Positions 1-10,500 of a stretch of DNA of 64,000 bases are shown here, one piece after another. The notes below the pieces were generated by a model, which was given only the letters and a program-made list of their open reading frames with translations, did not search any database and was not told the DNA's origin. This DNA is from Hysterangium stoloniferum (Eukaryota; Basidiomycota; Agaricomycetes; Hysterangiales; Hysterangiaceae). The position numbers and the translations under genes were made by a program. Each line of letters opens with the position of its first letter. Position 1 is the first letter of the stretch. Location of the stretch: contig WHVD01000021.1 of assembly GCA_015178975.1 (NCBI GenBank), positions 558,001 through 622,000 of the forward strand, written 5' to 3'.

Positions 1-640
1 GTCAGGGGGTTGATCTGACTAAAGTACAGTGCTCAGAAAAATCAGACAGCTGATTTGATCACAATGCAAGGCTTAGAACAAGGAATATAGTTGTCAGAGA
101 GTGTTCAGGAATATTTGGGGAATTATTCTGATTGCAAGACAATGCCCAGATCAATTGAGAAGGTGATCTGGTTGCAACACAAGGTTGAGATTAATGAGTG
201 ATCTGATGGCAATAGAAGGCTCATATTAATTAAGGGGCTGTTCTGGTTGCAACATAGGGTTCATATTGATTAAGGGGACGATCTGATGGGAGGAGAAGGC
301 TCAGATTAATTAAGGGGGTGATCTGGTGGCATGACAATGCCCAGATCAGTCAGGGGGTTGATCTGACTAAAGTACAGTGCTCAGAAAAATCAGGCAGCTG
401 ATTAGATTGCAATGCGAGGCTTAGAGCAAAGAATCTAGTTGTCAGAGAGTGTTCAGGAATATTTGGGGAATTATTCTGATTGCAGGACAATGCCCAGATC
501 AATTGAGAAGGTGATCTGCTGAGATTAATGAATAATCTGATGGCAATAGAAGGCTCAGATTAATTAAGGGGCTGATCTGATGGGAGTAGAAGGCCCATAT
601 TAATTAAGGGGCTGATCTGGTTGCATGACAGTGCTCAGGA
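1..640. repeat. Higher-order degenerate tandem repeat
   Basis: A block beginning GTCAGGGGGTTGATCTG at position 1 recurs at about 349, so the larger unit is about 348 bp. Inside it are shorter degenerate units built on GATCTG, TTGCAACA and AGATTAATTAAGGGG. There is no reading frame of note. It looks like decayed satellite or minisatellite DNA. The array is cut by the window start, so its full size is unknown. Confidence 0.75.
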
Positions 641-1200
641 GGATAACCCAAAACTTTAAAAATTATTTATCCACTAAAGTATATATATTTATATTTTTTG
701 TTGTAAAATTAATATTTAATCAAATTCAGTTGATTAGGTATCACTCTGAAGAATGCAAAAATATTTATATTTATCCTATATCTGACAAAATTTAGTCAAA
801 ACAATCATCTGTAGATTATTCTTTTGGAATAAATTGCACAATGGGGATTGGTACCCTAGATAGTTCTGGTTAACTCTCTAAACCAACTAAATTTAAATTA
901 TATGAAATATATTTGAAAGTTTGCTTGTATACAAGAGAATACATCATAACCCAAAGATTAAGTCATAACCCAAATAATCTTGTTTAACCCAAATAATCTA
1001 GGTTAACCCAAATAATTTTGTGTAACTATGTCATTTGTGCATATTTTAAAAGGGCATGCATACATATTTTAAAGATGAAATTTTAGGTAATTAAATATAA
1101 ACTCATAGAATAAGTTGTCATGGCCAGAAGGAATAGTCTCACTTGGAAAATATAAGGATTATTCAGTAAAATTTTGTATATTCAATAAAGTGTGACCATC
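641..1200. other. AT-rich spacer without recognisable gene
   Basis: The stretch is strongly AT-rich, with a few short AACCCAAATAATCT repeats near 950-1020. No ORF, RNA gene or element terminus is visible. Confidence 0.5.
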
Positions 1201-1204
1201 CTCC

Positions 1205-1365
1205 TCAGAGGTTGATCTGATTGTGGGATGATGCCCAGAACAATTTAACAGCTGATTGGATTGCAATGAAGTTGATCTGGTTGAGATAGAAGGGTTATAT
1301 TAATTAATTAAGGGGTTGATCTGGTTGCAACACATGACTCAGATTGATTAAGAAGATTGATCTGG
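1205..1365. repeat. Outlying copy of the GATCTG-type repeat
   Basis: GATCTGATTG, GATCTGGTTG and AATTAATTAAGGGG motifs reappear with the same order and spacing as in the 1-640 block. This suggests that one array was split by the AT-rich spacer. Confidence 0.55.
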
Positions 1366-1880
1366 GTCAAGGATTAGTGTGTGAAACCCAGGAATTGGGT
1401 GGATGATGGGAATGATAGGGTTCTGATGGGTATTACCCAGGAAATGGGATTTTGATGAGGGTGATGGACATTGACCAGGATTTTGGCATTGTGTGACCTG
1501 TGAGATTGAAAATGGACAGGGTCGAGACTGCTCATGTAATACAGATTATGTGATAGAGATTATATAAGCAGAGCTTGATAGAGTGAGATTAAGAAAATAT
1601 TTGTTTGTAGGACAATATGGTATATTTTCAAGTGGAACTTTGGCTTGTTAAATATTGTTAGATATGACAGAATATATTGAGATATTGTCTGTGATATAAT
1701 AAGGGCTTCTTGGAGGTAAAAACCTTTGTTTTTATTAAATATTTATAGGAAACTCAAAAGGGGATTTCTGTAAGTTCTTTAATTGATTTGGGCTGGAGTT
1801 TTTAAGCCCCCATTAGTGTTATTTAACACTATTATCAGGATTTAGGGATTGAGGATGATTGTTGTAATCTCCATGATTTA
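1366..1880. other. Unannotated spacer
   Basis: No gene or element end is recognised. The interval leads into the next repeat array. Confidence 0.4.
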
Positions 1881-3215
1881 ATATGGGGGTCTGGGGTGCC
1901 AACCCCAGGAATAGGAAATGCTTTGCTTAAGCTTGTCCTATGTATTGATGATTTAGACTGTTTTAGCAGAAATGCTCTGCCTAAACCTTGAATTTAGTTA
2001 GAGTTAGGGTGAGTAACATATGTTTACTATAGAAGTCAAGTATGTTTTCAAGTTATTAGCTTGTTCTTAAAGAATAGCTTTCCATCTCATTCATTTTAGA
2101 GTGTTTGATACTCTTGATAAAAATGATAGACCTTTTTTAAGGGTTAAAGTTTGGGGATCATTCATTCCTTTCTATCATTTAATAAGAGAGTCAGGGGGAA
2201 ACTCCCTGAGGGGTCTGGGATGCCAATCCTAGGAATAGGAAATGCTTTGCCTAAGCTTTTTCTATGTTGATGGTTTAGACTGTTTCTAGCAGAAATGTTC
2301 TGTATAAACCATGAATTTTGTTACAGTTAGGATGAGTAACATCTGTTTATTTTAGAAATCAAGTATGTTTTCAAGTTATTAGCTTGTTTTTTTCAAAAGA
2401 AAGGCTTTCCATCTCATGCTATTTGATTCATTTTAGATGCTCTTGATAGAATTGATAGCCCTTTTTAGGAGTTAAGGTTTGGGGATCATCCATTCCTTTC
2501 TATCATTTAAATTAGGGGTTAGAGGGAACCTCCTGGGGGGGTCTAGAGTAGCAACCCCAGGAATAGGAAGTGCTTTGCCTAGGCTTTTCCTATGTGTTGA
2601 TGATCTAGATTGTTTTAGTAGAGATACTCTGCCTAAGCTTTGAATAGAGATAGGATGAGTGATATCTGTTTATTTTAGAAGTCAAGTATGTTTTCAAGTT
2701 ATGAGCTTGTTTTTGAAGAAAAGCTTTCCATTTCATACTATTTGATTCATTTTAGAGTGTTTGATGCTCTTGATAGAGTTGGTAGCCCTTTTTAGAGTTC
2801 AGGATTTGGGGATCATCTATTCCTCTCTATCATTTAAGTTGGAGGTCTGGGGTGCCAACTCCAGGAATAAGAAATGCTCTGCCTAAGCTTGTTCTATGTA
2901 ATGATGATTTAGGTTGTTTTGGCAGAAATGCTGTGCCTAAACCTTGAATTTTTACATAAGTTATTAGCTTGTTTTACAAGAATAGCTTTACATCTTAGAC
3001 TATTTGATTTAATTTAGAGTCTTTGATGCTCATGATAGAGTTGTTAGCCCTATTTTAGGGTTCAGGGTTTGGGGATCATCCATTCCTCTCTATCATTTAA
3101 GTTGGGGGTCTGGGGTGCCACCCCAGGAATAGGAAATGCTTTGTCTAAGCTTGTCCTATGTGATTATAATTGAGACTGTTCAGGCAGAAATGCTCTGCTT
3201 AAACCTTGAATTTAG
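1881..3215. repeat. Five-unit degenerate tandem array, about 260-330 bp period
   Basis: A block starting GGTCTGGGGTGCCA, followed by an ACCCCAGGAATAGGAAATGC-like run, begins near 1889, 2213, 2541, 2845 and 3108. Spacings are therefore about 324, 328, 304 and 263 bp. Each unit also holds AGCTTGTCCTATG, a TTTAGACTGTTTTAGCAGAAATGC-like segment and TATCATTTAA. Units are diverged and coding-free. It is probably an old satellite-like amplification. Confidence 0.75.
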
Positions 3216-3561
3216 TTAGGATTTTATTACAAGTCTTAAAAGAGAGGCATAGCAGCTCAATGGAGCATATACAAAGATATGGAGGCCATGTAATATGTGG
3301 GGAAGAAAGCAAGAGAGAAAGTAACAAGATGTATGTTTCAGCTAAATAATTATCAGAATGCACTCACCTTTGCAGCAGAACCCCAGAAAACAAGGCAGCA
3401 GACCAGAGGAGAGGTGCAGAAGAGCACAGTGACATGGATGAAAGGGTAAAGCAAACAAGAGGTGAATAAGTGACGTGATAAATAAACAGAGGAATAGACA
3501 AAAAGAAGTTAAAATCAAAGTTGCCAATAAAGAAAATAATAGCTCCTCTTCACTGTGCAGT
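3216..3561. other. Unique flank at the copia insertion site
   Basis: No gene is recognised. The stretch ends with GAACT (3562-3566), which is one copy of the target-site duplication of the copia element. Reading frames here are short and run into the LTR repeats. Confidence 0.4.
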
Positions 3562-3597
3562 GAACTTGTTAAAACTGCCTCCACTGTCTCCAAGACC

Positions 3598-3650
3598 TTC
3601 TGGAACCTTCTAGAACCTTCTAGAAGCTTCCAGCATGTTCTAGAGTATTC
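3598..3650. promoter_or_regulatory. Heat-shock-element-like array in the copia 5' LTR
   Basis: From 3598 the sequence reads as TTC-nn-GAA-nn-TTC-nn-GAA-nn-TTC-nn-GAA-nn-TTC without interruption (seven triplets). It then continues in the same 5-bp register with imperfect triplets to about 3650. This is the consensus arrangement for heat shock factor trimers. The copy in the 3' LTR lies at about 19349-19401. Binding is inferred, not shown. Confidence 0.7.
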
Positions 3651-3667
3651 CCTGTTCATTTCCCATG

Positions 3668-3935
3668 ACAGCTGTCAATCAGCTGTCAGTTTGTATTCTA
3701 GCTGTCAATCAGCTGTCAGTTTGTATTCTAGCTGTCAATCAGCTGTCAGTTTGTATTCTAGCTGTCAATCAGCTGTCAGTTTGTATTCTAGCTGTCAATC
3801 AGCTGTCAGTTTGTATTCTAGCTGTCAATCAGCTGTCAGTTTGTATTCTAGCTGTCAATCAGCTGTCAGTTTGTATTCTAGCTGTCAATCAGCTGTCAGT
3901 TTCCATTCAAGCTGTCAATCAGCTGTCACTTCTGA
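3668..3935. repeat. 30-bp tandem repeats in the copia LTR
   Basis: The 30-bp unit contains two CAGCTG/CTGTCA-type palindromes followed by TTTGTATTCT. About seven perfect units plus two variants are present here, against about four in the 3' LTR. In U3 position such repeats are usually enhancer-like. Short ORFs reading through the array are by-products of the 30-bp period. Confidence 0.9.
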
Positions 3936-4089
3936 CAGCTGTCAACCAGCTGTCACTTTTGACAGCTGACAAGCCTACTGATGTACATATAACATATATA
4001 AGCTTGTAGTTAGTGACCTGAATAGTAACAACTTTCCTCAGACTTGTGTGTGTCACATGTCACAGTAAGTCACAGGTCACATTTAACAG

Positions 4090-4112
4090 GTTATGGGCCC
4101 CGCGCTCTAAGC
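4090..4112 (+). promoter_or_regulatory. Candidate primer-binding site matching half of initiator tRNA-Met
   Basis: One base after the 5' LTR the sequence reads GTTATGGGCCC followed by a GCGC-containing stretch. Its reverse complement matches the D-arm side and anticodon region (GGGCCCAUAAC) of eukaryotic initiator tRNA-Met. Drosophila copia and relatives prime from such an internally cleaved half tRNA. The match is from memory of the conserved tRNA, not from a search. Confidence 0.6.
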
Positions 4113-4315
4113 GCTCTAGTACAGTATAACATTTTGCAAACTCGCTTCTTTTGAGTAAGTTTCAGCCTATACTTTATATTCCCCTGCCAGGCCCAGCCTT
4201 ATTGCTGTTGCTAGTAGGGAGGAACTTGTATGCCACTAAGGCTGAGTTTTCCTCGAGACTACCGTCTGGACCTCGAGTTAAATACCTTTTTTCTTAACTT
4301 CTTTGCGAGTTTGCT

Positions 4316-4746
4316 GTGTCATACTACAATATGCCATCTTCCATTCCCCAATTCCCTAAAGTCAATCAGACTAAAGGGAAGAAGGCAAACAGCACTCAAG
4401 AGACAATGTCTCAGGGCAATGCACCCACTGCATTTCTCAAATGTACTTTCTGCTCCATGACCAACCATACTATGGACAAGTGTCATCGCTTCATCAAGAA
4501 GCAGCAGGAAGCACAGGAGAGTGTCCTTACCAATCGTGCTAAAGGGAAGAAGAAGCCAAATAGGCCTCAGAAGACAATGTCTCACAACAATGTTGAATAT
4601 ACTGGAAATGCACTTGCTTTCTCCTCATCCGATTCCTCCACCCTGCAGAATGGTTCTGACTATGATTGGCTTGCTGATACAGGTGCTAGTAGTCATATGA
4701 CTCCTCATAGTCATTGGCTGTGTAACTACAAACCATTATGTGTCCC
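4316..4746 (+). pseudogene. Copia gag zinc-knuckle and protease part
   Basis: The frame includes CTFCSMTNHTMDKCHRF, a CX2CX4HX4C-like knuckle, and then WLADTGASSHMT, the DTGAS active-site motif of an aspartic protease of the copia class. The nested gypsy element starts directly after it, so the protease part is separated from the rest of pol, which resumes after 16040. Little of the upstream gag is present. Fossil. Confidence 0.8.
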
Positions 4747-5388
4747 TGTAAAGGGTATGCATATATGCATAATTGGACTAAGGAATAATAGTTGGAATAT
4801 AGTATTTTATTATTTATCTTTTATTTTCTTTCTTTACATTCTTTCTATATTTCGAGCATACCTTTATTTTGTAGTTCGAAGCTTTGTGTATACATATGGG
4901 CGCTCTCGGTGCCAAAGGGATAGATAACTTTTACCCAGCAGACACCACCTTGTAATGACTCAGACGTCGAATAGCGAGAGGTGTCAAGGGTAGTATCTCA
5001 GCTACCATAAGGTAGTATTCTCTGGGCTACTAATAGCCTTTTGGACTCGAACCACTAAGGTCAAGTTCCGCCTTCAAGACTTTGCACTCATCGACACTAC
5101 AGTCGACTCGCACTACTATTACTCTATCCTAGATACTCAGTCTTTAGCTGAGTATCTTACTTATTTCTAGCTACTAGTTGTACCGTAAAAGGTCAACTCA
5201 TTATCTTACTGTTCTAAGCCATCGCAAGCAACTATACAGTTGCTCTTGAGGCGTGCAGTGCGTTCTTATACTAGTACTAACAGTCTAGTAGCCTATAGTA
5301 TTGTACTGATGGTCAATACTCTCTAATAGTAGTTGAATAAACACTATTCTTCGTATATTGAGTGGTCAGAATCTAACGACTCTTCACA
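4747..5388 (+). repeat. 5' LTR of gypsy A
   Basis: This is 642 bp, TGTAAAGGG...TCTTCACA, with a TATGCATATATGCATA palindrome close to its start. Immediately inside (5390 on) is TGGTGATCC, a plausible tRNA 3'-CCA-complementary primer site starting one base after the LTR. I cannot assign the tRNA. Confidence 0.93.
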
Positions 5389-5464
5389 GTGGTGATCCGG
5401 GCCGGACCGTTCTTTTCCTATGAGGAAAAACTTATTATTTGACTACTAAGACCTGAACACGCAA

Positions 5465-7507
5465 ATGACTACGGGCAAGAATCAAACATCTAGGCCTTCA
5501 TCAACGCCGGGTAGCTCCATGCCTCGTCAAAAATCTTTTAACCTAGAACCACCCCGTAACGTCACCTTGAGGAAGTCTTCGTCGACTTTTCAAGGATCCG
5601 CTCCTCCGGAGGATTCCCCCGGAGTAGTAGCTGGATCATCTACGAACATTCCCCAGCTTCCTCCAGGATCACCTCCTCCAGAGGATTCACCCGGAGTAGT
5701 AGCTGGATCGTCAATGAACATTCCCCCTAATCCACCTGAGGAACGCTCATTACTCGAGCAGTTGGACACCCCTGGAGTTAACATTGAGCCTAATCGAGCA
5801 CCCACGCCCTTGCTCAGGTTCCCTCCGAGACAAGTCATCCTTAAGCAGTTCCTCGGAGGCCATATGGTTTACGCTCAACCCATCGACTTGCAATGGAATA
5901 CGTATTACACTGATCGAATCTCCGAGGATCAGGTTACTCCCTTTGTAGAGGAGTACAAAACGGATTACTCCATTCTACCAGTAACGGTAGCAACTTGGTT
6001 AGGTCGTTATCAAGCGATCCTATCGGCACGGGATTTATTCACGCGACCAGGGAACCTTGAGGAGTTAACCCGATCGATCCCCGAATGGTCTAACGAGGTG
6101 ACAACCGTTGTGGAAGGAGGAAGAAGAATTCTCAACTGGGATGTGTTTTCTCTATTCCTCGAAGCACTTCGTACGCATGACGATGTGTTGCAGATCCTGC
6201 ACGTCCTGCTCGGCGGGGATCATGTTGTGCCTAAGATTGATTACCAGTACATGTACATCCGTATGTTGGAGGAGTCTCTCAACGGAGCCACACCAAATCT
6301 ACCATTTGCATACTTCACCTTAAGAGGTCGACTGAGGCGAAATCAAAGAAGACTTGATAAAATGGTCTTGGAGGTACTTCTCCCTTATAACGACTCGATT
6401 CAAGTCCCCGATTCGCCTGTCTCCACGACTAATTCGTTCGTTCGCAATCTAAATGGGTCTCCTGATACTCGTTTCCTATGTTCTCTCAACCGTCCTGTGA
6501 TACTGGAGGACTTTCCGCTGGACATGAGGACGCAGGTGATAGAACGTCTTCAGGAAAAGAGGATTGAGGTCTGCGCTTCCTTCCACCAACCTCAACCGCG
6601 TCGACTCCTGAACACGATCGAGATCGAAAGACAAATCGCGACGGAACCCGGTTCCACACCTTTTCAGGGAGATCATCGCTCTCGCGTCGCGTTCGAGGGA
6701 ATTTCCAACAGCCCTAACTTCGGGAACGAGGTGACCACTGCCAGACACCGATCAGTCACCAGCAAGGGTCGACCGTCCTTTTCTACGGCATTCACTGAGG
6801 GTATAGCTGGCCCTGTCGCTGGTCGAGGATCGCTGAACTCAGACGATCCCCGCCATTCTCTGCCAATTACCTTGAATCCCTTCTTGCCATCAGGAGGACC
6901 TCCCAGCGATTCATCTGGGAGTTCGAATACTTCAGACCGGGGAGGGAACTCAGGACGTGGGGGGTGCCACAATGGAGTGCCTAATACCCCTTTTTGAACT
7001 CCGATGCGGTCTCGAGCTAGCGCGCTTATTGAGGACTTACCTAAGGACAAGAAGGTCACTCTTAACACCAATGACCTTAAGCTCAAATGGTCTGATCTCC
7101 CTGAATATGACGGAGCTCAATCCGAAGCCCTGGACTATATCATGGATATCATGAGTCTCGCGGAGATATCAGACTCTATGAGTGCGATCTTAGGAGTTGC
7201 TCTGCCAAGACGACTCAAGGGGCACGCTAAGGTCTGGTGGAGCACCTTAGACTGTGAGCATCGTACTGAATTCAGTCAATCTCATGGGTCGTTCCTTTGG
7301 GGTATCGTGGAAGGATTGCTCGGAACTCGTTGGCGTGAATCCTTAGCCTTAGAATGGGAAGCTATGAAATTTCGACAGGCTGGTCACGATCGTGAGACAC
7401 CCGTCCACTATATCCAACGGAGAGTTAAACTTTATCATTTCCTGTACAGGTTCCACCAGGACAGAGGAGATGAGACACACAGACTCATTCTCACGCTGCC
7501 TACGTAA
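5465..7507 (+). pseudogene. Gypsy A gag region
   Basis: The first part encodes a 510-residue frame with a Pro/Ser-rich N terminus. That terminus holds a near-perfect internal repeat (PPEDSPGVVAGSS twice, about 30 residues apart). The second part (from about 7004) has the helical look of the gypsy gag domain (for example LPRRLKGHAKVWW). Product: structural core protein of the virus-like particle. The nucleocapsid zinc knuckle is encoded further on, at the start of the long pol frame. Fossil; not fully open across its length. Confidence 0.75.
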
Positions 7508-7562
7508 TGGCTCTATCTTCTTCAAGGACAACCCATCGACAATATCATGAGTTTGCAGACTT

Positions 7563-10500
7563 ATGTATGCTAATAACCTGCAAGAAGCTCTGATTAACGC
7601 TTGGGTCCAAACACACCGGGAATGTTACAGGTTCCAGAAACCGCGCGTAATGTTATCGGAGGGTCAAGAATTGGATTTTAGAGTCACCGGCGACTCCTCT
7701 TCACCTAATCATATTCTCGTTAGTGAGACTAACGAGAGAGGCTCGACGAGAAGGACCGTTCTGGACGTCGCTGATCCAAAACAGGGAAAGTGTCACGGAA
7801 AAATGTTCTTCGAGAGGAGTAACAAGAGGAGTTCGGTCAAACCCACCAAGGAATGTTGGATATGCGGAAGTCCGGAGCATTTTAAGATAGACTGCCCTCA
7901 AGCTGGCAAAATGTCTCATTATGTCTCTATCAACAAATGCTCTGCACAGGATATGTCGGAGGAAGCTGAGGAGCAAAGGTTATATGAAGCGGTTCATGGA
8001 CTATCTATACAAGGACAAGTAAATAATTCTGATGATGAATTGACTTTTGTTTCCATTTATTCACCCCATGTCGAAGACAAATTAGTGAGGGAGGAAAATC
8101 AAACGACTGGTGAAGCTCTTCTGTCTGAAGCTTATGTATCCATACTCGCCGCAGATTTCTTCGAAAAAGGAGACTGGCTGAGTGCTCATCGGCAGGACCT
8201 TGAAGGCCTGACCGAGGACTACTGTCAGACTGGAGATTCTCACGAACAAATCAGTTCGAATTCGCTCTGTTCACCTGGAGCTGATGTTGACACGTTCCCA
8301 TTTGATCCCGGGAACCCCCCCGATTTACTACCATACGAGAACTCGGATTCGGAGGACAGCGACAATGATCCAGTATTGGATTCCCCTTCGAAGCATGTTT
8401 CTTGCCGAAGTGAACGCAGGAATGTAATCTTGTCCCTGCGCAAGGAAAGTAAGAGGCCTCGAATCCAATACCCTCGTCCCAGTCGTCTGATGAAGGAGGA
8501 TACTATGATCCTTTATCGAAAACGGGATCCTCCCAGCAGTTACTCTAGCATAGGAGTTGCAGCGCTCCATGTTTTCGGTCATGTAGGAACTCCCGATTCA
8601 CCTGAACACGTTAAAATTCGAATGGACACGGGAGCGGATCTTTCCCTTATATCGGAGGAATTCTACAAGGAGCTGCAGGGCATATATAAATTGAAACAAG
8701 GACTCAAGTTACGTCTAATCCAGCTCACGGGAAACGCTAAGGTTATCGGATATGTTAATATTCCCATTTACCTGGAGGACGACAGTGGAACGTTACTGAA
8801 GTTCGCGGCAGAAACTTATGTCGTTAGAGGAATGACGGTGCCAATTCTTTTAGGAGAAGACTTCCATATTAATTATGAAATTGGTACTCTAAGAGATCAG
8901 CCATTGGGATCTAGACTTATTCTCCCGGGACGACAGGGTTTTATTCCAGCCAGTTCTTCTAAGGAACCTCAACCTTTGACCTTCACCGTCAATAAGGCCC
9001 CTTTCGGGAAGCATGAGAAAGAGTCATCCAAACTCACCTCTCTCCCCGATAAAGGTGTGTGTACTGAAAGAGTCGCGCGAGCCTTGGAGGATTGCACTAT
9101 CGATCCAGAGTCAGCCAGATTAGTGCCTATCTTTGTTGAAGATCTAAAGGGCGAGGAATGGATTGTTGAGGGAATCGTACTGCAAAACGAGGACGGTTCT
9201 ATATTAGCCACACCGATCACGGCAATTTCAAGGAATAGTGCGGCAGTACCTTTAGCCAATCCATCGCTAACCCCTAAGACTATCCGACGAGGGGAGACAA
9301 TAGGGATAATTCATGACCCCGCTCGTTGGGCTCACAAGCCCAGGTCACTCGAGGAGAAAGGTTTAATGGTAGCAGGCGCGACCAAGATCGCACACCTTAT
9401 CGAAAGTCTCTCTCAACTTGAGGAGGACCGTCAAGTCGCCTCGGAAAGGCCTAAACCACCTGTTGAACCAGAGATTGCAGACGATTTCGAACCGCCTGGT
9501 CCTAAGACGGCTGCAGTGGCTGATAATGAGAAATTTGTCTCAGAGGATCTTCACAGGTTAGTCAATTTGGGACCGGATATACCAACAGAGGTCCTGCCAC
9601 GTCTCAGATCAGTGTTGACTGAGAACGTTAAGGCTTTCGGAGTCGACGGACGGTTAGGGCAAGTGGAATGTAGAGTCCCTGTCCCCTTGAAAGAGGGAGC
9701 CCAGCCCATATCCATGCCTATGTTTCCTTCATCCCCTGCCAATAGGAGAGTTATAGACGAGCAAATGGATACCTGGTTCGAACAGGGTGTCATTGAGCCA
9801 TCTAAAAGCCCCTGGGGAGTGCCAGCCTTTGTAGTATATCACAACGGTAAACTGCGGGTGGTCATCGACTATCGGAAACTTAATCATCTCACTGTTCCAG
9901 ACGAATTCCCTTTACCACGTCAATTGGAGATTATGCAGGCACTGTCGGGGTCAAATGTTCTTTCTTCTTTCGATGCGCTAGCCGGGTTTACTCAATTAGA
10001 AATGTTGGAGGACGATAAGCCCAAAACAGCCTTTAGATCCCATAGAGGGCTGTGGCAATTTAAAAGGATGCCATTTGGGCTCAGAAACGGCCCCTCCACA
10101 TTTCAGCGCATCATGCAAACAGTTTTAGCACCCTACTTGTGGATTTTTTGTTTAGTCTACATCAATGACATAGTCATATTCTCTAAGAACTGGGATGATC
10201 ATTTGCTTCACATGAATCAGGTGCTTGGCGCTATCACTTCGGCCGGTATCACTCTCTCTCCCAAGAAATGTTTTATCGGATATAATCCAATATTGTTATT
10301 GGGTCATAAGGTATCTAGGCTGGGTTTTTCAACTCACCAAGAAAAAGTTCGCGCTATATTGGAATTGGCCCCACCCACCAAGGTTTCTGATCTACAACGG
10401 TTCCTTGGAATGGTCCTTTACTTTTCAGCATATATACCATTCTATTCATGGATGGTGTCCCCTTTATTCTCGCTCCTAAAAAAGGGAACACCTTGGATGT

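Larger units (their letters stand above)
3567..4088 (+). repeat. 5' LTR of the copia element
   Basis: This is 522 bp, TGTTAA...TTAACA. Near its start is an array of alternating TTC and GAA triplets with 5-bp spacing (about 3598-3650). Next is a block of 30-bp repeats (about 3670-3930), then a TATA-like ATATAAGC near 3995. It is longer than the 3' LTR (417 bp) mainly because it has three more 30-bp units. Confidence 0.92.

Noticed and set aside
3668-3935. CRISPR-like array
   Set aside because: The repeats are contiguous, with no unique spacers, lie in an LTR, and the organism is eukaryotic.
3475-4009. Long repetitive ORFs (SCQSAVSLYS and VNQLSVCILA repeats) as a repeat protein
   Set aside because: They are produced by a 30-bp tandem repeat in the LTR. 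The period is a multiple of three, so several frames stay open by chance.
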